64,000 nucleotides of DNA from Taxillus chinensis (lineage: Eukaryota > Streptophyta > Magnoliopsida > Santalales > Loranthaceae): the NCBI GenBank assembly GCA_023512835.1, contig CM042092.1, positions 7,999,293 through 8,063,292 of the forward strand, written 5' to 3'. The notes beneath the pieces were generated by a model. That model worked only from the letters and a program-made list of their open reading frames with translations. It ran no database searches and was not told the origin of the DNA. The position numbers and the translations under genes were made by a program. Positions 46,601 through 60,774 of this stretch are shown here, one piece after another; position 1 is the first letter of the stretch, and each line of letters starts with the position of its first letter.

Positions 46601-49600
46601 GGCTTCCCCAAATTTGAAAATGTGAAACAAATTATCCCAATACACCACTCATAAATACTTTCATATTATCTGAGCCTACAGTTTTTTAAGAAATATTATC
46701 TTATCAAATCAAACGTAGCAAAATGCATTATCATGATTTCATCTCTAATCCTCATGGGCAATAACTCATGAAGTTTGGTTGAGGTGGCCATTTTGTGTTT
46801 CACGTTTACTTGAGGCCCATTTTGGAACACATCCATTACTTCTTTTCTTAGGTCACATTAACTGCTGCTATGTATGTGACTAAAATGCCATTGTTTTTAA
46901 TATGTTATTTCTTTTTTTCCTCTTTCATAATTCTAATAAGAGCATTAACATTTGATCTGATATCTTCATTCTTATTTTATGGATAAATACTATATTTACT
47001 CCTTAATTTTTATTTTTTTTTAAACATCAAACATCTCATTTTTCGTTTCTATCTACATTTATTGATTTTATTCTTTATTATTTTCTTTCTCTCCCTTTCA
47101 TTTATTACAACCAATAAAAAGTTTATAAGTATAATAAGATATATTAAAAAATCATAAAGAAAGCATTTATGAATGAATAGTAAATCTCCAAAACATGTAA
47201 AATTACTATTCATTCTCTATTCCTATATCCTATTTAAAAAAAACATGATATAGATGCCTTTTCTTTGTAAATCTATATATTATTTTTATAAATTACATGT
47301 AAAATTTGATTATATTAAACCTTTTTGTGGATGCTTTAAGAATTTTCTTCAAATTATTTTCATATTTAAAAAAAACACATGTTGGTAGTTATTCTTTAAA
47401 TCATAGTTTAACAATAATCTTCAATTTAGTTTTTATTTTATTTTATTAAAATAATAATTTTTGTTTTTCTAACATACCCTATCTCTCCTAACCCTCACAG
47501 ACCCCAAACTCTCTCCTATTCTTGTCGAAACCATACAGATCCAACCAAAGATCACATCGGCAGCAGTGGTAGACCAAAAGGAGGCAATGACAAGAGTGTA
47601 AGACCGGAGGGGGTAACTATAACAACGGTGAGTGAAGGGAGGTGGCAACAACAGAGGAGATATCAGCATGCGGCATTGGCGGTAGGAGGCGGCGATGGTA
47701 GGAGGAGGATAAAAGAGGGATAGGATGGAGAGAGGGGGGCAAGACTACAATGAGGGGACAAAGAGGGCTATGAAGAGAGAGGAGAGAGGAAAGAGAACAA
47801 TAAAAACAAAAAATAATAATATAATATTACGCATACAATGAATAGTGATTTTTCCTTTTTGAATAGTCACTATAACAATTTGTAATTATAAAAGTCAAAT
47901 AAAGAGCCTATTGGAACTCATTGATCACATTTAACTCTCTATTTTTAAATAATAGAAAGTTTGCTATAGCTGCTCTAACGAGTTTTGCTCATGACTCATC
48001 GATATTGTTTGGTGATAGATACAGTATGACAATTGAATAATCAATACATGATTAATTATAATTAAGAGAAACTATTTCAAATTAAATATAATGAAAAAAA
48101 TGGATAAAAAATCAACAAAAATTAAAATTATTTAATAATAATAAAAATATATCATTGTATTATTTTAACATGTTTTTTATTCTTTATAAATAAATAGTTA
48201 ATGCAGAATATTATTCCAACATGTTCTTCATTTCTCTATCTGCATTTAAAACATAGTGTAATCACTATTCATTTATGAATAGTCAATATTTATTATCTGT
48301 ATTATATAATATTACTTTTTCCCTTCTCATTGCTTTTATTCTATCCTCACATGTGTTAGTAGAGGGAGTAAAAAAAGAGTTAAAATAAAATGAAATAAAT
48401 CTTATTTCAATGACAATGAAGATTGGTGTTTGAGTTAAAGTTATAAAAGTAACTCTATATGGATAAAAAAAATAGAAAATAGTGTTAGAGGTGCTTTTAA
48501 AACAACCCCAACAAACAATACATACATATAAGTAGGGCTATAACAATAATTAAAGAATTAGCATCTAAATGAAAACTATAGATAAAAATTAATTAATTAT
48601 AGTAAAGAAAAAAACCTAATTTAATAATCAATTAAATAAAAATATAATAATTTCACTCAACTTCACGCTCCACGCATCATGTTTACACAGCTATATTATA
48701 GCAAACTTGCTTTGTCTGATCGCATGACTGATCGTAGCACTTCTGGTTATATGCTTTTTGTTTAATCACACGCACTTAAATATTGCATACGTAGCTTGAT
48801 TTGTGAATGTGTGATCGCACACCTTTTATCGTAATTTTTTAGCATACACTTGTTTTTGGCTTAATTGTACATCTACTTCCTAATCATGGCCTGCATCATT
48901 CACTTCCACTTGTAAAGATCTAGGTTGCAAGTTCAAAGGTACGTGGTTTTAAATGAAGAACTTGGAGAAAAAAGGAAGCAAAAATAGGCTTATGAAGGAA
49001 GAACTTAGAGATTTTTTAGGAACCTAGCGATTCAGTAGAGATTCACATCATGGGCACTTTTTAACTTTAGTTATTATTTAATGATGGAAATAAATGGATA
49101 GTGATGTAGTCGTTATTACAAGTATTTTTATTGTACTCTGGCCCAATTTAAAATTTAGAAACCAAGAGACTGTTTTTCTGATTTTATCATATTTTGTAAT
49201 AAATTAAATAAATATAAGGTGGAGTGAGAGGGGCATATCATTATCATTTGTTAAGTTGTGTTGCACCATAACTAAGTGAGAGAGAGGAGGAGATCTAGAG
49301 AACCAATCATTGGTGATTTTGATCTATTTGATATATAAAATAACATACAAATAGGTATTTCTATCATTCTATATTGTTTAGTTATTTTTGTCACGTTCAT
49401 GTTTCCGAGTTCATTGGACTTTGGTTACTGTTTTGTTGATTTTTCATATAATGGTGTTGGGTGGAAAATGCTAACTGGATCTAATTAATGGTTATATTAG
49501 TTTAATTTGGTGTTATACGTATAAATTACCAATTATGATTATATATTATTATAATTGATGTCAGGCTATGCAAGATGTTCTTATAACGATCTTTGTGATG

Positions 49601-49985
49601 ATGTGGTAATAATGATGATTATGATAATGATGTTGAATGATGATATTAATGATTGTTCATAATTGTATCACTGTTGGCTTGTGCCTAAATTATTCATATG
49701 ATTATCATATCATGTGATCATAGAGGTTGTGGTTGGATAGGACATGACCCCAATGATGTAAGTTTGGTTTCTATTGATGTATATGTAAGCACTTATGATC
49801 AAAATGATTGTATTGGTGTATGATAGGAAACAGAATGCCTAGAGGATTGTGAGGTATTATAATGATAAATAAACATGGATGATTTGATTATGTCATACTT
49901 GAAATAATATGATGATTTATTCTATAATAATATGATGTGGTTGTTGTGTGACATGATAAATTAATGTCTATGGTCTTTGTCTCAT

Positions 49986-50018
<33 letters not shown>

Positions 50019-51310
50019 GTAATTTATAAAGTTTATTTTCTCTCAAATATTTTTTATTTTCTAAATTAAGAATATATTTTTTCAACGACAATAATTTTGG
50101 ATAAAATAAAAAAACATTTATAAATCAACCCATTGAAAAGGCAATGCATCATTATTACGTTTTTTTACTGGCTTGGCTAGTTTCCGGGGACTTCGTACGA
50201 CAGTTGTTAGAAAATCAAAAAAAGAAAAAGAAGAAGAAAGGGGACCCAGTTGTATTATATATGGTTGGAAATTAAAATAGGCGTGCCCTTGAGCCATCAT
50301 AATGCATTAATTATGACGGCCATCTGCGGAGTGGGTGTGTTAATTGCCTCCACAATTTGATGGGGGACCATCCCCATCCCACCCAAGCCTCTCACTCTTT
50401 TTAATTAATATCCCCTTTCTTTACGAAGCTCAATTTATTACCTCGATCCACTAATTATTGTTGTTGCAAGTGTTGCATTACGTGCATATATCTCTACCTA
50501 CAAAATTTTGTTACAATGAAAATTTTAATCTAAATTATTATATGTATAAATGATAGTTTAAATTAAATTTTTATTTAATTATAACTGAATTATTATAGCA
50601 GAACTAAAGTAACCATTGAATATTAATATATTAGAATTCAAATTAAAAGTTTTTATGATAAGAAATCAATCTTATGTTATTTATATAGCATGACTTCATA
50701 TACATACATGTATATATATATTAAAGAGAAGGCATATACTGAGCGCATGATAGTGTAGCACATGAACGATTCAATAAAAATGAGATTTGAATCATTTGAT
50801 TATGATTAATCGTTTGTGATTGCAGTTGTGTTTATTGTATTTCTTCCTTTAGTATGGTCACTGTTATGTTACGAGCTCAAATTCTTATAAATTTTTAATC
50901 AAATCACTAAATTAAAATTAAAGTTTAAAAATTTTAAAGTTATTATTTTTCTCATTTTATTAAATATTCATAATATATATGAGAATAAAATACAAGAATA
51001 AGAAAAAGTAAACTGATACGGAATAATTAACGCCTGTGAAACACAGAGATTCCTTCCTTCCCCCACCACCACCAGGTCTCGTTTGAGGTGTCGTCTCCAA
51101 CATCTGTCTCCAAAGATTTAAAAAAAAAGTCTCACTTCCGTTGCTTTCGACGAACTAATAAAACAAGTCAAGTCACAAAAACCGAGACAACTCTCAATCG
51201 CTCCGAAATAGACGTAAACTTGTCTATTTTTACAGACTCAGAAACGTTTCCCCCCGGGCATTTTGCTCCTGTTGTAACACGGTTTCGCACACGACTTCTT
51301 AATCTTATAC

Positions 51311-51334
51311 GCACACACACACACACACACACAC
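51311..51334. repeat. (CA)n microsatellite
   Basis: A pure CA dinucleotide run of about twelve units. Confidence 0.9.
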
Positions 51335-52436
51335 CCGTTTCCACACGGTTTGGCTTGGTAGTCAACTGAACTGTAATAAAGAGGCAAAAAACAAGCTTGT
51401 CTCCAATACCCTTTTTTGGTCAGGCAGGTTCATTGTTCGCACGAGCAATGCATGCTTGTACGAGGTGAGTGTTTGAATTGGGTCACATGACGATTGACGA
51501 CCTCTAATAGAATCTCTATGGCCTATATATATATATATATGTGGGGTTTGAGTTCTTAAAAAAGCTTTCCCGGCCCCATTTTGTTTGGTAATTGGTATGC
51601 TCGCGGTGGCATGGGCAATGATTCAGCACTGTTTGAGGATTCCTTCTCTCAGATCCTGGTTTCAGTGGTTTGGTTTTTTGATCCTATAAATTAATAAAGC
51701 TCCACATGCTTCCACTTAAAATCTTAAGTCCCTTTTGACTTCCCCGTGACAAATGCCCCTCAAGTCAAGTTAGCCTCTTTTCCCTTCAACGTATGCCCAT
51801 CGGCAAGGACTGCACTAGAATTTTAAATTTTTTTTCATCACAAGTACCACAAACAAAGGGTACATCATATCTCCTGGCCTAATGGTCTTGACTCTAGAGA
51901 ATATTAGGGGCTACTTTGTATTTGTCTTTACAATCATAGTTTATAGCCATTCACATGGTTCTAAAGAAACTAGCGGTGCCAATAATTATTTTAATTGTTA
52001 TATATTTGGAAAACGTATCATAATAATAATTGACTTTGGTCGTGAAGATAGTGTTACTGCAATGATGATGGATGTGGAGAATTTGTTTCTTTCCTTTTTT
52101 CTAAATAAACTTGAAGCGCGGTTGGCTTTTAGCTTATGGTGCAGTTTAATATGGTTGTATTTGCTTATAAAATAAATATAAAAAATATTTGGTAAGCTAA
52201 AAAAAAAACGGATTCATTTTTTTTAATAGTAAAAAAATAATTTAAAAATTACTTTTCAAAGTTATTTTTTCGGTCAATAACTGTAAAATATGTAAAATAC
52301 TAACATTAACCTATTTAGAAATATAAAAAAAGTGATGTAAGTTTAAAAATCAATGATATTTTATTTTTTAAAACATTAATAGTAATTTTGTTTTTGATTT
52401 ACCAATACTAAAAAAATTTAGCTATTGAGACAAATT

Positions 52437-52612
52437 CAAAACCGTCCCTGATAGAGATATAATTTCATCCCAAATCAGTATTTGGGATGATTTTAAGTCA
52501 TTGCATAGCTGTCTCAATTGCTACCGTCTCAAATAAAAATTTTGGGACGAAAATCATCTTTCCGTCCCAATTTTTTTTTGCGACGGTTTGTTTCCGTCTC
52601 AACATTAATTCA
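52437..52612. repeat. GGGACGG-type repeat, probable non-autonomous transposon relic
   Basis: The words CCGTCCC/CCGTCTC and GGGACGA/GGGATGA recur at short intervals and in both orientations (for example 52,442, 52,528, 52,553, 52,562 and 52,593). This gives a folded, inverted-repeat-rich stretch typical of small DNA-transposon relics. No clear ends or target duplication were found. Confidence 0.35.
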
Positions 52613-53804
52613 ATTAATTAATTAAATTTAAAAATATTTGAGATGATTTGTTTGGTCCCAAATTATTTGCAACAATTTGTTTATATGTCCCTATTAACTT
52701 TATCTTTTTATATAAAACTTAATAATAAATTATTTTTTGTCTCTAGATAGTTTTAAATTTTATTCAAAAATAATATATTCATGTATAAACAAAATCCAAA
52801 AAATCATACATTCATATAAAATAAAATCCACTAAATAATATATATTCGTATAAAAAATAAATAGAAAATGGTATGCTAGTTAAATATCATACATTTATTT
52901 AGTCATCTGAGATAGAGAACTGTAAACGGATGCTACAAAGGCGTTAACTTCGAACACCAGGGCTTTTGAATCCAGATTTTGAGTTTCTAATAATTCATGA
53001 AAGCTGACATCAAGAGGCGTGGAGAATCCCTTGGCTATTTTTAAAGCTTCTAATAGATCCCCTCCATTGTAAATTACAAAGCAGAATGTGGCTACCACCA
53101 AAGGATCTCTAGGATGGTCTTGACAATGCTTTATGAAATGCTAATATCCCCAACCTGGAAATATAAAATCTTCCATGAGTTTTGTTATTTCGAAAAGGTA
53201 TGATGAATTCTGATAAGTTTTCTTTACATAAAATGCACTTGGGATTTTAAAAGGACCGATATATAAAATTGGGAGCATCAAAAAATTAAGCAATCTGATG
53301 AATTGTAAATAAACCACAAAAGTAGTGGTTTAAACCAACTTGAATGGAGTGACAGCAAATACCTTGGATTGTAAAAAATGTTGAAGACACTATTTGTAGA
53401 TATAGAATCAACTACTAATGCAAAGTTGTTCATATTCAGCTGTTGACTCCTCGGAGCTGAAAAAGGAGTGTCTTTGACTTGAACGGCTCTACCAATTCCC
53501 AGCCTTAATACTCTTCTGCCTCTGTTATTGATAAAATATAAGAACTACATGCAAAGTGTATGTTTTAGTTTCAAATACATATTCATTATACCTAAGAAAT
53601 AGCACAGCAAGCTTCTTTCTATTTATAAAAGCACTCCATCCAGTGGTAAGCAAATGCCTCCGTGGCTGGCTTATTGCGTGGACAAAAGGAAACCCAAAAA
53701 GGAAAAAAAAATACCTCAGTTAGCTGAAATTCCACCCTGCCTAGCACCAGTCGGTTGAAGGTAATAGGGCAGCCCAACAAAGCATTTGACAGGTGTATGA
53801 CAAC

Positions 53805-54790
53805 TCATAAGCTCTCATGGAAGTCGAGGGACCTAGACAGGGCCGTGGGATTCGCCAACAGAACCGGAGAGGTCTCAATTACACGTTTCTTTTCCCTGTC
53901 GGTGCCCTTGGATTGGAATCCCTTGAAGAGCCCTCCTTTGCTCATAGATGCATTCTTGATCCCCAGCGTGTCCCATATAGAGCTCATTGCAGCCTCATCT
54001 GGATCATCAATCCTCTTAGTTTTAGGAATCCAAACATTTCTCCCCAATCTCCTCTGTGTCGACATCTCTTCTTTCCTTTCGGCTGAATGGCGTGACTCCT
54101 CAAACAAATTCTCATCCCTACAGTGCTTGCCCAAAGTCAGAGAATTTGAGGAGGGAGGGGAGACAACAAAGGAACAGTCCAAGCCCCTGTGAAAGCACAA
54201 TGCCAGTAACTTGTAGGATAAACCATTGGAAATGTAGGATGTCAGAAAGGTGGATAAGCCCAGGGTATTCCAGGGAGACTAGGAATTTGGGGAGGCAAAC
54301 AATCAGGGTCCTGAGCCTGACTTTTCCCCAATTCCTCCATTGAACTCAAACCCGTGGTAGTACAAACACCACTTGAGGGGTCATCGTTGTTTTCTCCAAC
54401 CTTACTCAGAACTGGAACCTCTGAATGGTCCGACTTATGAGGCCCATTCCTCACACCACTCCACGCAGTTTTCTATAGAACAGAAACCATAGACTCGGGG
54501 AGGGGTGCATCTGCGCTAAAACCGAGCACTGTGCCATTGGTGGACTTCATATTTGGGTGCTGAAACCCATTAGAAGTATTGAATTGCGGTGTTTGGCGGA
54601 GAGCATTAGAGATAGTCATGTGGCGGTAGTGGGACTCTGCAGCGGACCAGTTCTTATTTTTGCGACGACCAGCCCCCACGGGCACATTCCTCATTGTGCC
54701 ACCGTCGGTCCAATACCTTTGACAGCCTTTGCAGGAATGGCGTGGCTGATTGATGTTGTAATACAATATGGCCTCAGTAAAATAATACAT
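53805..54790 (-). pseudogene. CYCLING DOF FACTOR (CDF)-type Dof transcription factor relic
   Basis: From 54,790 leftwards the translation gives the second half of a Dof zinc finger ([20 protein letters not shown], then [15 protein letters not shown]). CDF-family blocks follow: a PSLPGIPWAYPP motif, FPMVYPTSYWHC, LGKHCRDENLFEE, then WIPKTKRIDDPDEAAMSSIW, LGIKNASMSKGGLFKGFQ and LSRSLDFHESL. Intact CDFs bind DNA through a C2C2 finger and act in photoperiod and flowering control. Here the first CPxC pair and the N-terminal exon are missing. There are in-frame stops at 54,473-54,475 and 54,242-54,244, and the frame shifts near 54,150-54,180. An EKTLRRP-like stretch at about 54,946-54,966 may be a displaced piece of the pre-finger region. 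It is non-functional as read. Confidence 0.85.
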
Positions 54791-55119
54791 AAAACAAATT
54801 TCCTAAGATGAGATGAAATGGATCAACCATGAAACACTTTCAAATATCAAGGCCAATGTAATGCTTAAAAATTTGAAACGAAAGGCATGAATGCATGATA
54901 AGAAAACGCAGACGACTACCGAGGGAGGGAAGCAATCTTCAAACAGGGCCTTCTCAAAGTCTTCTCCCGGTATGCCTCCGCTGGCTGTGGAGGGGCGGCA
55001 AAGTCCGATGAAGCGGCGGTGGGCAGGGCGTAGTGGGAGCTGTGGAAGACGGAATCATCGTCGAGGTTGTTGGGTTGAGGATGGGATGCGTAGAATCGAC
55101 CACATAAGAGGGTGAGATT

Positions 55120-57150
55120 GAGGTGGTCGTTTGGGTGTAGCTTTGAGGAGAGGGCCGTGAGGGTTCGACTACATAAGAGGGTGAGATTGATATTTTATTT
55201 TTTAATTATTTATAAAAACAGAGAGACAAATTTTAAATTTATACTTGCTCTTTATATGATTCTCATTTGAAAATTGCTACACTGTATCAATAAATTTTTA
55301 GTTTTTAACCATAAATGTTGATGGATGATTTGATTATTTTCATTAAAATAAAGCTAACTTAATATTATAAAATAATATTTTAATAAAAATAAAAGTAAAT
55401 TAAATATTAGTGTTGGAGTTATATATATATATATATAATGGCTATTTACATCTAAAAAATTCTCAAAGACAAATACAGAGAGCAATAATTGAGATTATAC
55501 CTGAAACTAATGTGAAATAAACAAAAAATTGAATAAATCAGTATAATTTAAATTAATTTTAGATTAGCACAGACCCACCCAATAAACACCATATGATACA
55601 ATAATTTATATATATGGGTTTTTTTTAATAATATGACAAGCTTGTTAATAAATTTTCTTGAAAAATTTTATTTACAAGAAAATTATATGGATAGTTCGTG
55701 CATAAATATTTTTTAGCTGTTAAATTGATATGATTCTTTAAAAATTAATATCACGAATCACCTGCGCATCTTTCTTATTTATTTATTTATTATAAGATTT
55801 ATCAATCAAAATGATTTGAGATTTCTTATCGGTACAGAACAAATACTTGCTTCATGACGAATCTTTTCCCTCAGTTCGTACTTGAATCTACACTGAATAC
55901 TAGTATATTTCATATACTAATCAAAGAAAAGCACTAATTTTCACGAATTGTTTTAAAAGACAAAAAGCAAAAAGACTAATTGGGCAAAAAAAAAAAAACA
56001 TCTCATGTGGTATTATGAGTATACTCACCAAGGCACATACTGCATCAGTACAAATACTATTTTTTCTGTCCGGATAACTTTGTAAATGTAAAAAAAAAAC
56101 TATTATTTGTATACGAATGTTTTTTGTATTTGGTATTGTCATATATTTGGGATGACAATTTTACGTCATATTTCGATTGATCTATTTTTATTTAATATTT
56201 TTTCATCTGAAAATACAACAGACATGAGTATTAGCCAACCTGTCCTAGTTTAAAAATATTTTAAATAGTTTTAATTTAAAATATCTGACCGACTAATTAT
56301 ATTCTTTTACTTGGTTCTGTCCCACTTGAACCTTAACACACCCGAGAATGAATTTGGATAACTTACTATCCAATCCTGACCCGATCGTTACCATTCTTAT
56401 CATATATATGAATTTAGAAATTCAAAACTCTAGTCATTACTTTGCCTAAGGGCACTCATATAAATTATCCAACTATTTTTTTCAAGTTTATACATTTAAA
56501 TTATTTTTTTGTTTTCTGATATGAAAATATCACAATAAATTTTATTTCAGCACTATCTATATTATTTTTTATTTAATAATAAGTTTTTTTATAGTTTAAT
56601 AAGTACATGTGAATAATATTTTTTAATATATTGAGAAATATTATATAAATTTAATAAAGAAAGTTAAATATAGACTTCTACTATAAAAATAATTTTATAA
56701 TTTTTATTTTTTTAATAAAAGAAAATATACTGTTATTAACACTTTAAGAGTTAACTTCAATGAAAAAAATTTAATCAGATGTGCCATTTGTATGAAAACA
56801 AATAAAATATTACTTACTATTTGCATACTGATAGCCGGATTAAGACTCAAAACTCTTTAAAAGAATTCAAACATGTAATAGCTTTCTCTCTTTCATGCAT
56901 TGCAATGCAACAACCAACAACATTTGTGTATTCCACTCACAATCCATTATTAATAAAGAATAATAATAACATAATACAAAACATGTTTTTTGGTTTGTTT
57001 TTATAGAAAACACAATGCTGACGTGGTAAATTCCCACGCCGACGAGCTCACATGTCACCACACCGATTGTAACCGGAGAGATCCGTGTTCTCATTTCTCA
57101 TGTGCGCGTGTTATATATGTTACATGCACACAAATACGCGACAACAGCAA
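55120..57150. other. AT-rich intergenic region without a supportable gene
   Basis: It consists of poly-A/T and TA-rich DNA. A short direct repeat, ACATAAGAGGGTGAGATTGA, occurs around 55,101 and again around 55,170. No coding signal was seen. Confidence 0.6.
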
Positions 57151-57222
57151 TCACATACCCTCCCTCTCTCTCTCTCCATCCCTGTCTCTCTTCAGATCTG
57201 AGTCCCCTGTTGTTGGTCGGCG

Positions 57223-60200
57223 ATGGATTATACGCCGCGTTCGCTGATTCCTCTGCTCTTCCCTCTCTTTCTTCTCTCGATCCATGTCGCTCACTGCTTC
57301 TACCTCCCCGGCGTCGCTCCCGAGGATTTCCAAAAGGTTCGTGTCTCTCTCTCCCTTCTCTGCCTCGCCGTCGTTTCCGTCAATTGTGTGTTCCGATCCA
57401 ATTCGATTCGATTCGTTTCGTTTTGTCGTGTCTTGAGTTGATCTGGTTTGGTTTCATTCCACGGTAGGGTAGGGTTAGATCCGTCTGCATTGCATTTCCC
57501 AGATCTTTATTTTGTTGGTTTTTCCGATGCCTCCTGATTTAGCCTTGTCACTGTTTGGGTTTTGGCGTTTGAATGTGGTAGAGGTAGGATTCGTTAGAAA
57601 TGTTCGATGTAGCGATGTGTTTTGAGCTAACGACGAACATATTTATGTTTTCGTGAGCTGTTGTATGTTCATTTATGTTTGGAGTTGTCTCTGTTCTGTT
57701 GGAAAATGAAATCAAAGATTGAGGTCAGTGGGAGAGTGATTACTGGATATAGTTTTGCTAGTGTAAAAAAATGCTGCTGAGAGAGCGAAAGTATATATTA
57801 GTAATAAATATTGATTAATGAATTAGTGTGTTGATAATTTGACTACTCTACGGACCATGGTTTAGAAAATAGTTTATGTTTTGCCTGAAATGAATGAAAT
57901 TAGATGCAACTGCATATCAGTTAAGGAGATTATCACGAAAATTGGGGGAAAATGTAGAAAACAATATGGGTTTAGTTTTTTGTAAGCCATATACTGAAAC
58001 CTTTGGATTGTGTTTGATTCGTTAATGTAGACATGTATTTTTTTCCCCAGTGAAATCTGTTTAATTATAATGTCTTCTAATAAAGATTGTGTGTCCTGCA
58101 GGGGGATCCATTGAAGGTGAAAGTAAATAAATTGACATCCACAAAGACCCAACTTCCTTACCCATACTATATTCTTCCTTATTGTCGGCCAAAAGAAATT
58201 GTTGACAGTGCCGAGAATCTCGGGGAAGTTCTTCGTGGTGATCGGATAGAGAATTCTGCCTATGTGGTGAGTTTTATGCATGTCACGTGCCTTTGAGTGC
58301 TGGGTAATTTAAAGATGACTGACCTTTATATTTGATTGGACTCGTTGCAGTTTAAAATGCTGGAACCACAAACCTGTAGTATCCTGTGCCGGACAACGCT
58401 TGATAAGAAATCTGCGAAAGAGTTCAAAGAGAAGATTAATGATGAATATCGGGTCAACATGTGAGCCACTTGTATTTTGGATTTGACATTTGAGCTGATA
58501 ATCTGTCATGTTTCTTTGGAGCTGCATATTTAATGAATCTTTCCTAATTGTAACAGGATTTTAGATAACCTTCCTTTGGTTGTTCCCATTCCAAGGACGG
58601 ATCAGCAACCTTCCACTGTTTATCAGCTTGGTTTTCATGTTGGGCTCAAGGGGCAGTATACTGGAGTAACTACTATAGTTTTCACTTATTACTCATTAGC
58701 ACCATATGCTCATTTGTTGTGAATTTCTCATGGTTATCTTGCTTGGCTGCAGAGCAAAGATGAGAAGTTTTTTATCCACAACCATTTGTCATTTACTGTT
58801 AAGTATCATAGAGATCAACTGACCAGCACATCAAGAATTGTGGGCTTTGAGGTTCTGCCATTCAGGTCTGTTTCAGGGAGCTGATAGAGTGTTCACCTTT
58901 TTTTTTTTTTTTTTTAATAATAATGTTCCTGAGTTTTGCTGGTATAATGTCTGATTTTCTGGATGTATTTAGTGTAAAGCATGAATATGACGGGAAGTGG
59001 GATGAGAAAACTCATTTGAAAACGTGTGACCGAAGAGTTGTCAACTCTAATTCTCCTCAGGAGGTTGAGGATAAAAAAGAAATCATTTTCACATATGATG
59101 TTGATTTCCAGGTTAGCTTCCAAAGCATTCATATATTAAGTGGACAGCATTATGTTAAATTTTGACAGTTTGTTTAATAGCGAAGAAGCTTCAATTACAT
59201 GATCCTGCAGATTAATATCTATACAGATATATTATTGTTTTTCCTTTTTATTCGTATCAAATGACTACCAGAGTAATAAATTTGTGTCATCTGAAACACA
59301 TGATTGCTTTACTGCAGTTTTAAGCATCTGATTTGTTCTTTCGAACTTATTTGCAGAATAATAAAGTTTGTACATTCTTTTTCCCCACAAAAATACTCGC
59401 ATTAGTAAGATTAGGATTGTTTTTTCTGCCGATAGTTTCTGGCAAGATAGGCCCTTATCTGCTTTGTTCAGTGTTGATGCATTTCAATTGTCAATGTTAA
59501 GTGAACTTGTTGGTTAAAAACCAGCCTCTGATACATCGTTAACCCTGTTAGTTTTTTTTTTTAAAGTAAAAAAAGGTGTTCTAATGTTTATTGTTCCATT
59601 CATGCGTGCTCTGCAGGATAGCGATGTTAAGTGGGCTTCTAGGTGGGATACTTATCTATTGATGAGTGATGACCAAATTCACTGGTTCTCGATTGTCAAT
59701 TCTTTGATGATTGTTCTATTCCTCTCGGGTATGGTGGCAATGATTATGTTAAGAACACTATATCGCGACATATCCAAGTACAATGAACTAGAGACCCAGG
59801 AAGAAGCCCAAGAAGAGACTGGATGGAAACTTGTCCATGGGGATGTTTTCAGAGCACCAACCAACTCAGATTTGCTATGTGTGTACGTGGGAACCGGAGT
59901 CCAGTTCTTGGGGATGATACTCATTACCATGACCTTTGCAGTGCTTGGATTCCTCTCCCCGTCTAACCGTGGTGGTCTTATGACAGCAATGCTTCTACTT
60001 TGGGTCTTCATGGGTATTTTTGCTGGTTATGCCTCCGCTCGCTTATACAAGATGTTCAAAGGAACAGAATGGAAGAGAATTTCTCTGAGGACTGCGTTCA
60101 TGTTTCCTGCAACTGTCTTCTCCATTTTCTTCGTTTTAAATGCTATCATATGGGGTCAGAAGTCTTCCGGGGCAGTGCCGTTTGGAACAATGTTTGCTCT

Positions 60201-60774
60201 GGTTGTACTGTGGTTCGGAATTTCAGTCCCTCTCGTTTTTGTGGGTGGTTATGTGGGGTTCAAAAAGCCAGCAATTGAGGACCCTGTGAAAACTAACAAA
60301 ATACCTAGGCAGATCCCTGAGCAGGCTTGGTACATGAACCCCATGTTTTCAATTTTGATAGGAGGCATTCTCCCGTTCGGAGCGGTGTTCATCGAGCTCT
60401 TCTTCATCCTCACCTCAATCTGGCTGAATCAGTTCTACTATATTTTTGGCTTTCTGTTCCTGGTCTTCATCATCCTTGTGGTGACCTGCGCCGAAATAAC
60501 TGTTGTGCTCTGTTACTTCCAACTGTGCAGCGAGGACTACCTGTGGTGGTGGAGGTCGTATCTGACGTCAGGCTCCTCTGCGCTGTACCTCTTCCTGTAC
60601 GCCACTTTCTACTTCTTCACTAAGCTTGAAATCACGAAGCCGGTGTCTGAGATGCTGTACTTCGGCTACATGCTGATTGCTTCATATGCATTCTTCGTGG
60701 TCACCGGCACCATCGGCTTCTATGCGTGCTTTTGGTTCACCAGGCTCATCTACTCGTCAGTGAAGATTGACTAG
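57223..60774 (+). CDS. Transmembrane 9 superfamily (TM9SF/EMP70, TMN7-like) protein, 635 aa
   Basis: Exons are 57223-57336, 58102-58266, 58351-58460, 58557-58665, 58753-58865, 58973-59111 and 59617-60774, all GT-AG with consistent phases. The signal peptide is residues 1-25 ([20 protein letters not shown]). The lumenal domain begins [20 protein letters not shown], the family hallmark, and contains [13 protein letters not shown]. Residues 251-635, in one exon, carry the nine membrane spans, with [15 protein letters not shown] before span 6 and [14 protein letters not shown] at span 1. The C-terminus is SSVKID, fitting the KxD/E Golgi-retention and COPI-binding motif of this family. TM9 proteins sit in the Golgi and endosomes and help sort membrane proteins. 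The CT-rich DNA at 57,158-57,200 is probably the 5' leader. Confidence 0.95.

Larger units (their letters stand above)
44700..53750. other. AT-rich, gene-poor intergenic region
   Basis: I see no gene I can support across these 9 kb. The sequence is strongly AT-rich, with poly-A/T runs, GA-rich patches (about 47,600-47,810), microsatellites and the degenerate repeats listed separately. A minus-strand open stretch at 52,895-53,150 gives a protein-like sequence (VVATFCFVIYNGGDLLEALK) that I cannot assign to a family. Confidence 0.6.

Noticed and set aside
47469..47669. Minus-strand ORF in a GA-rich stretch
   Set aside because: The composition follows the GA bias and no family features are seen.
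51882..52175. 97-codon plus-strand ORF
   Set aside because: The translation is Ile/Phe-rich as expected from AT-rich DNA, with no recognisable motif and no flanking splice or promoter evidence.
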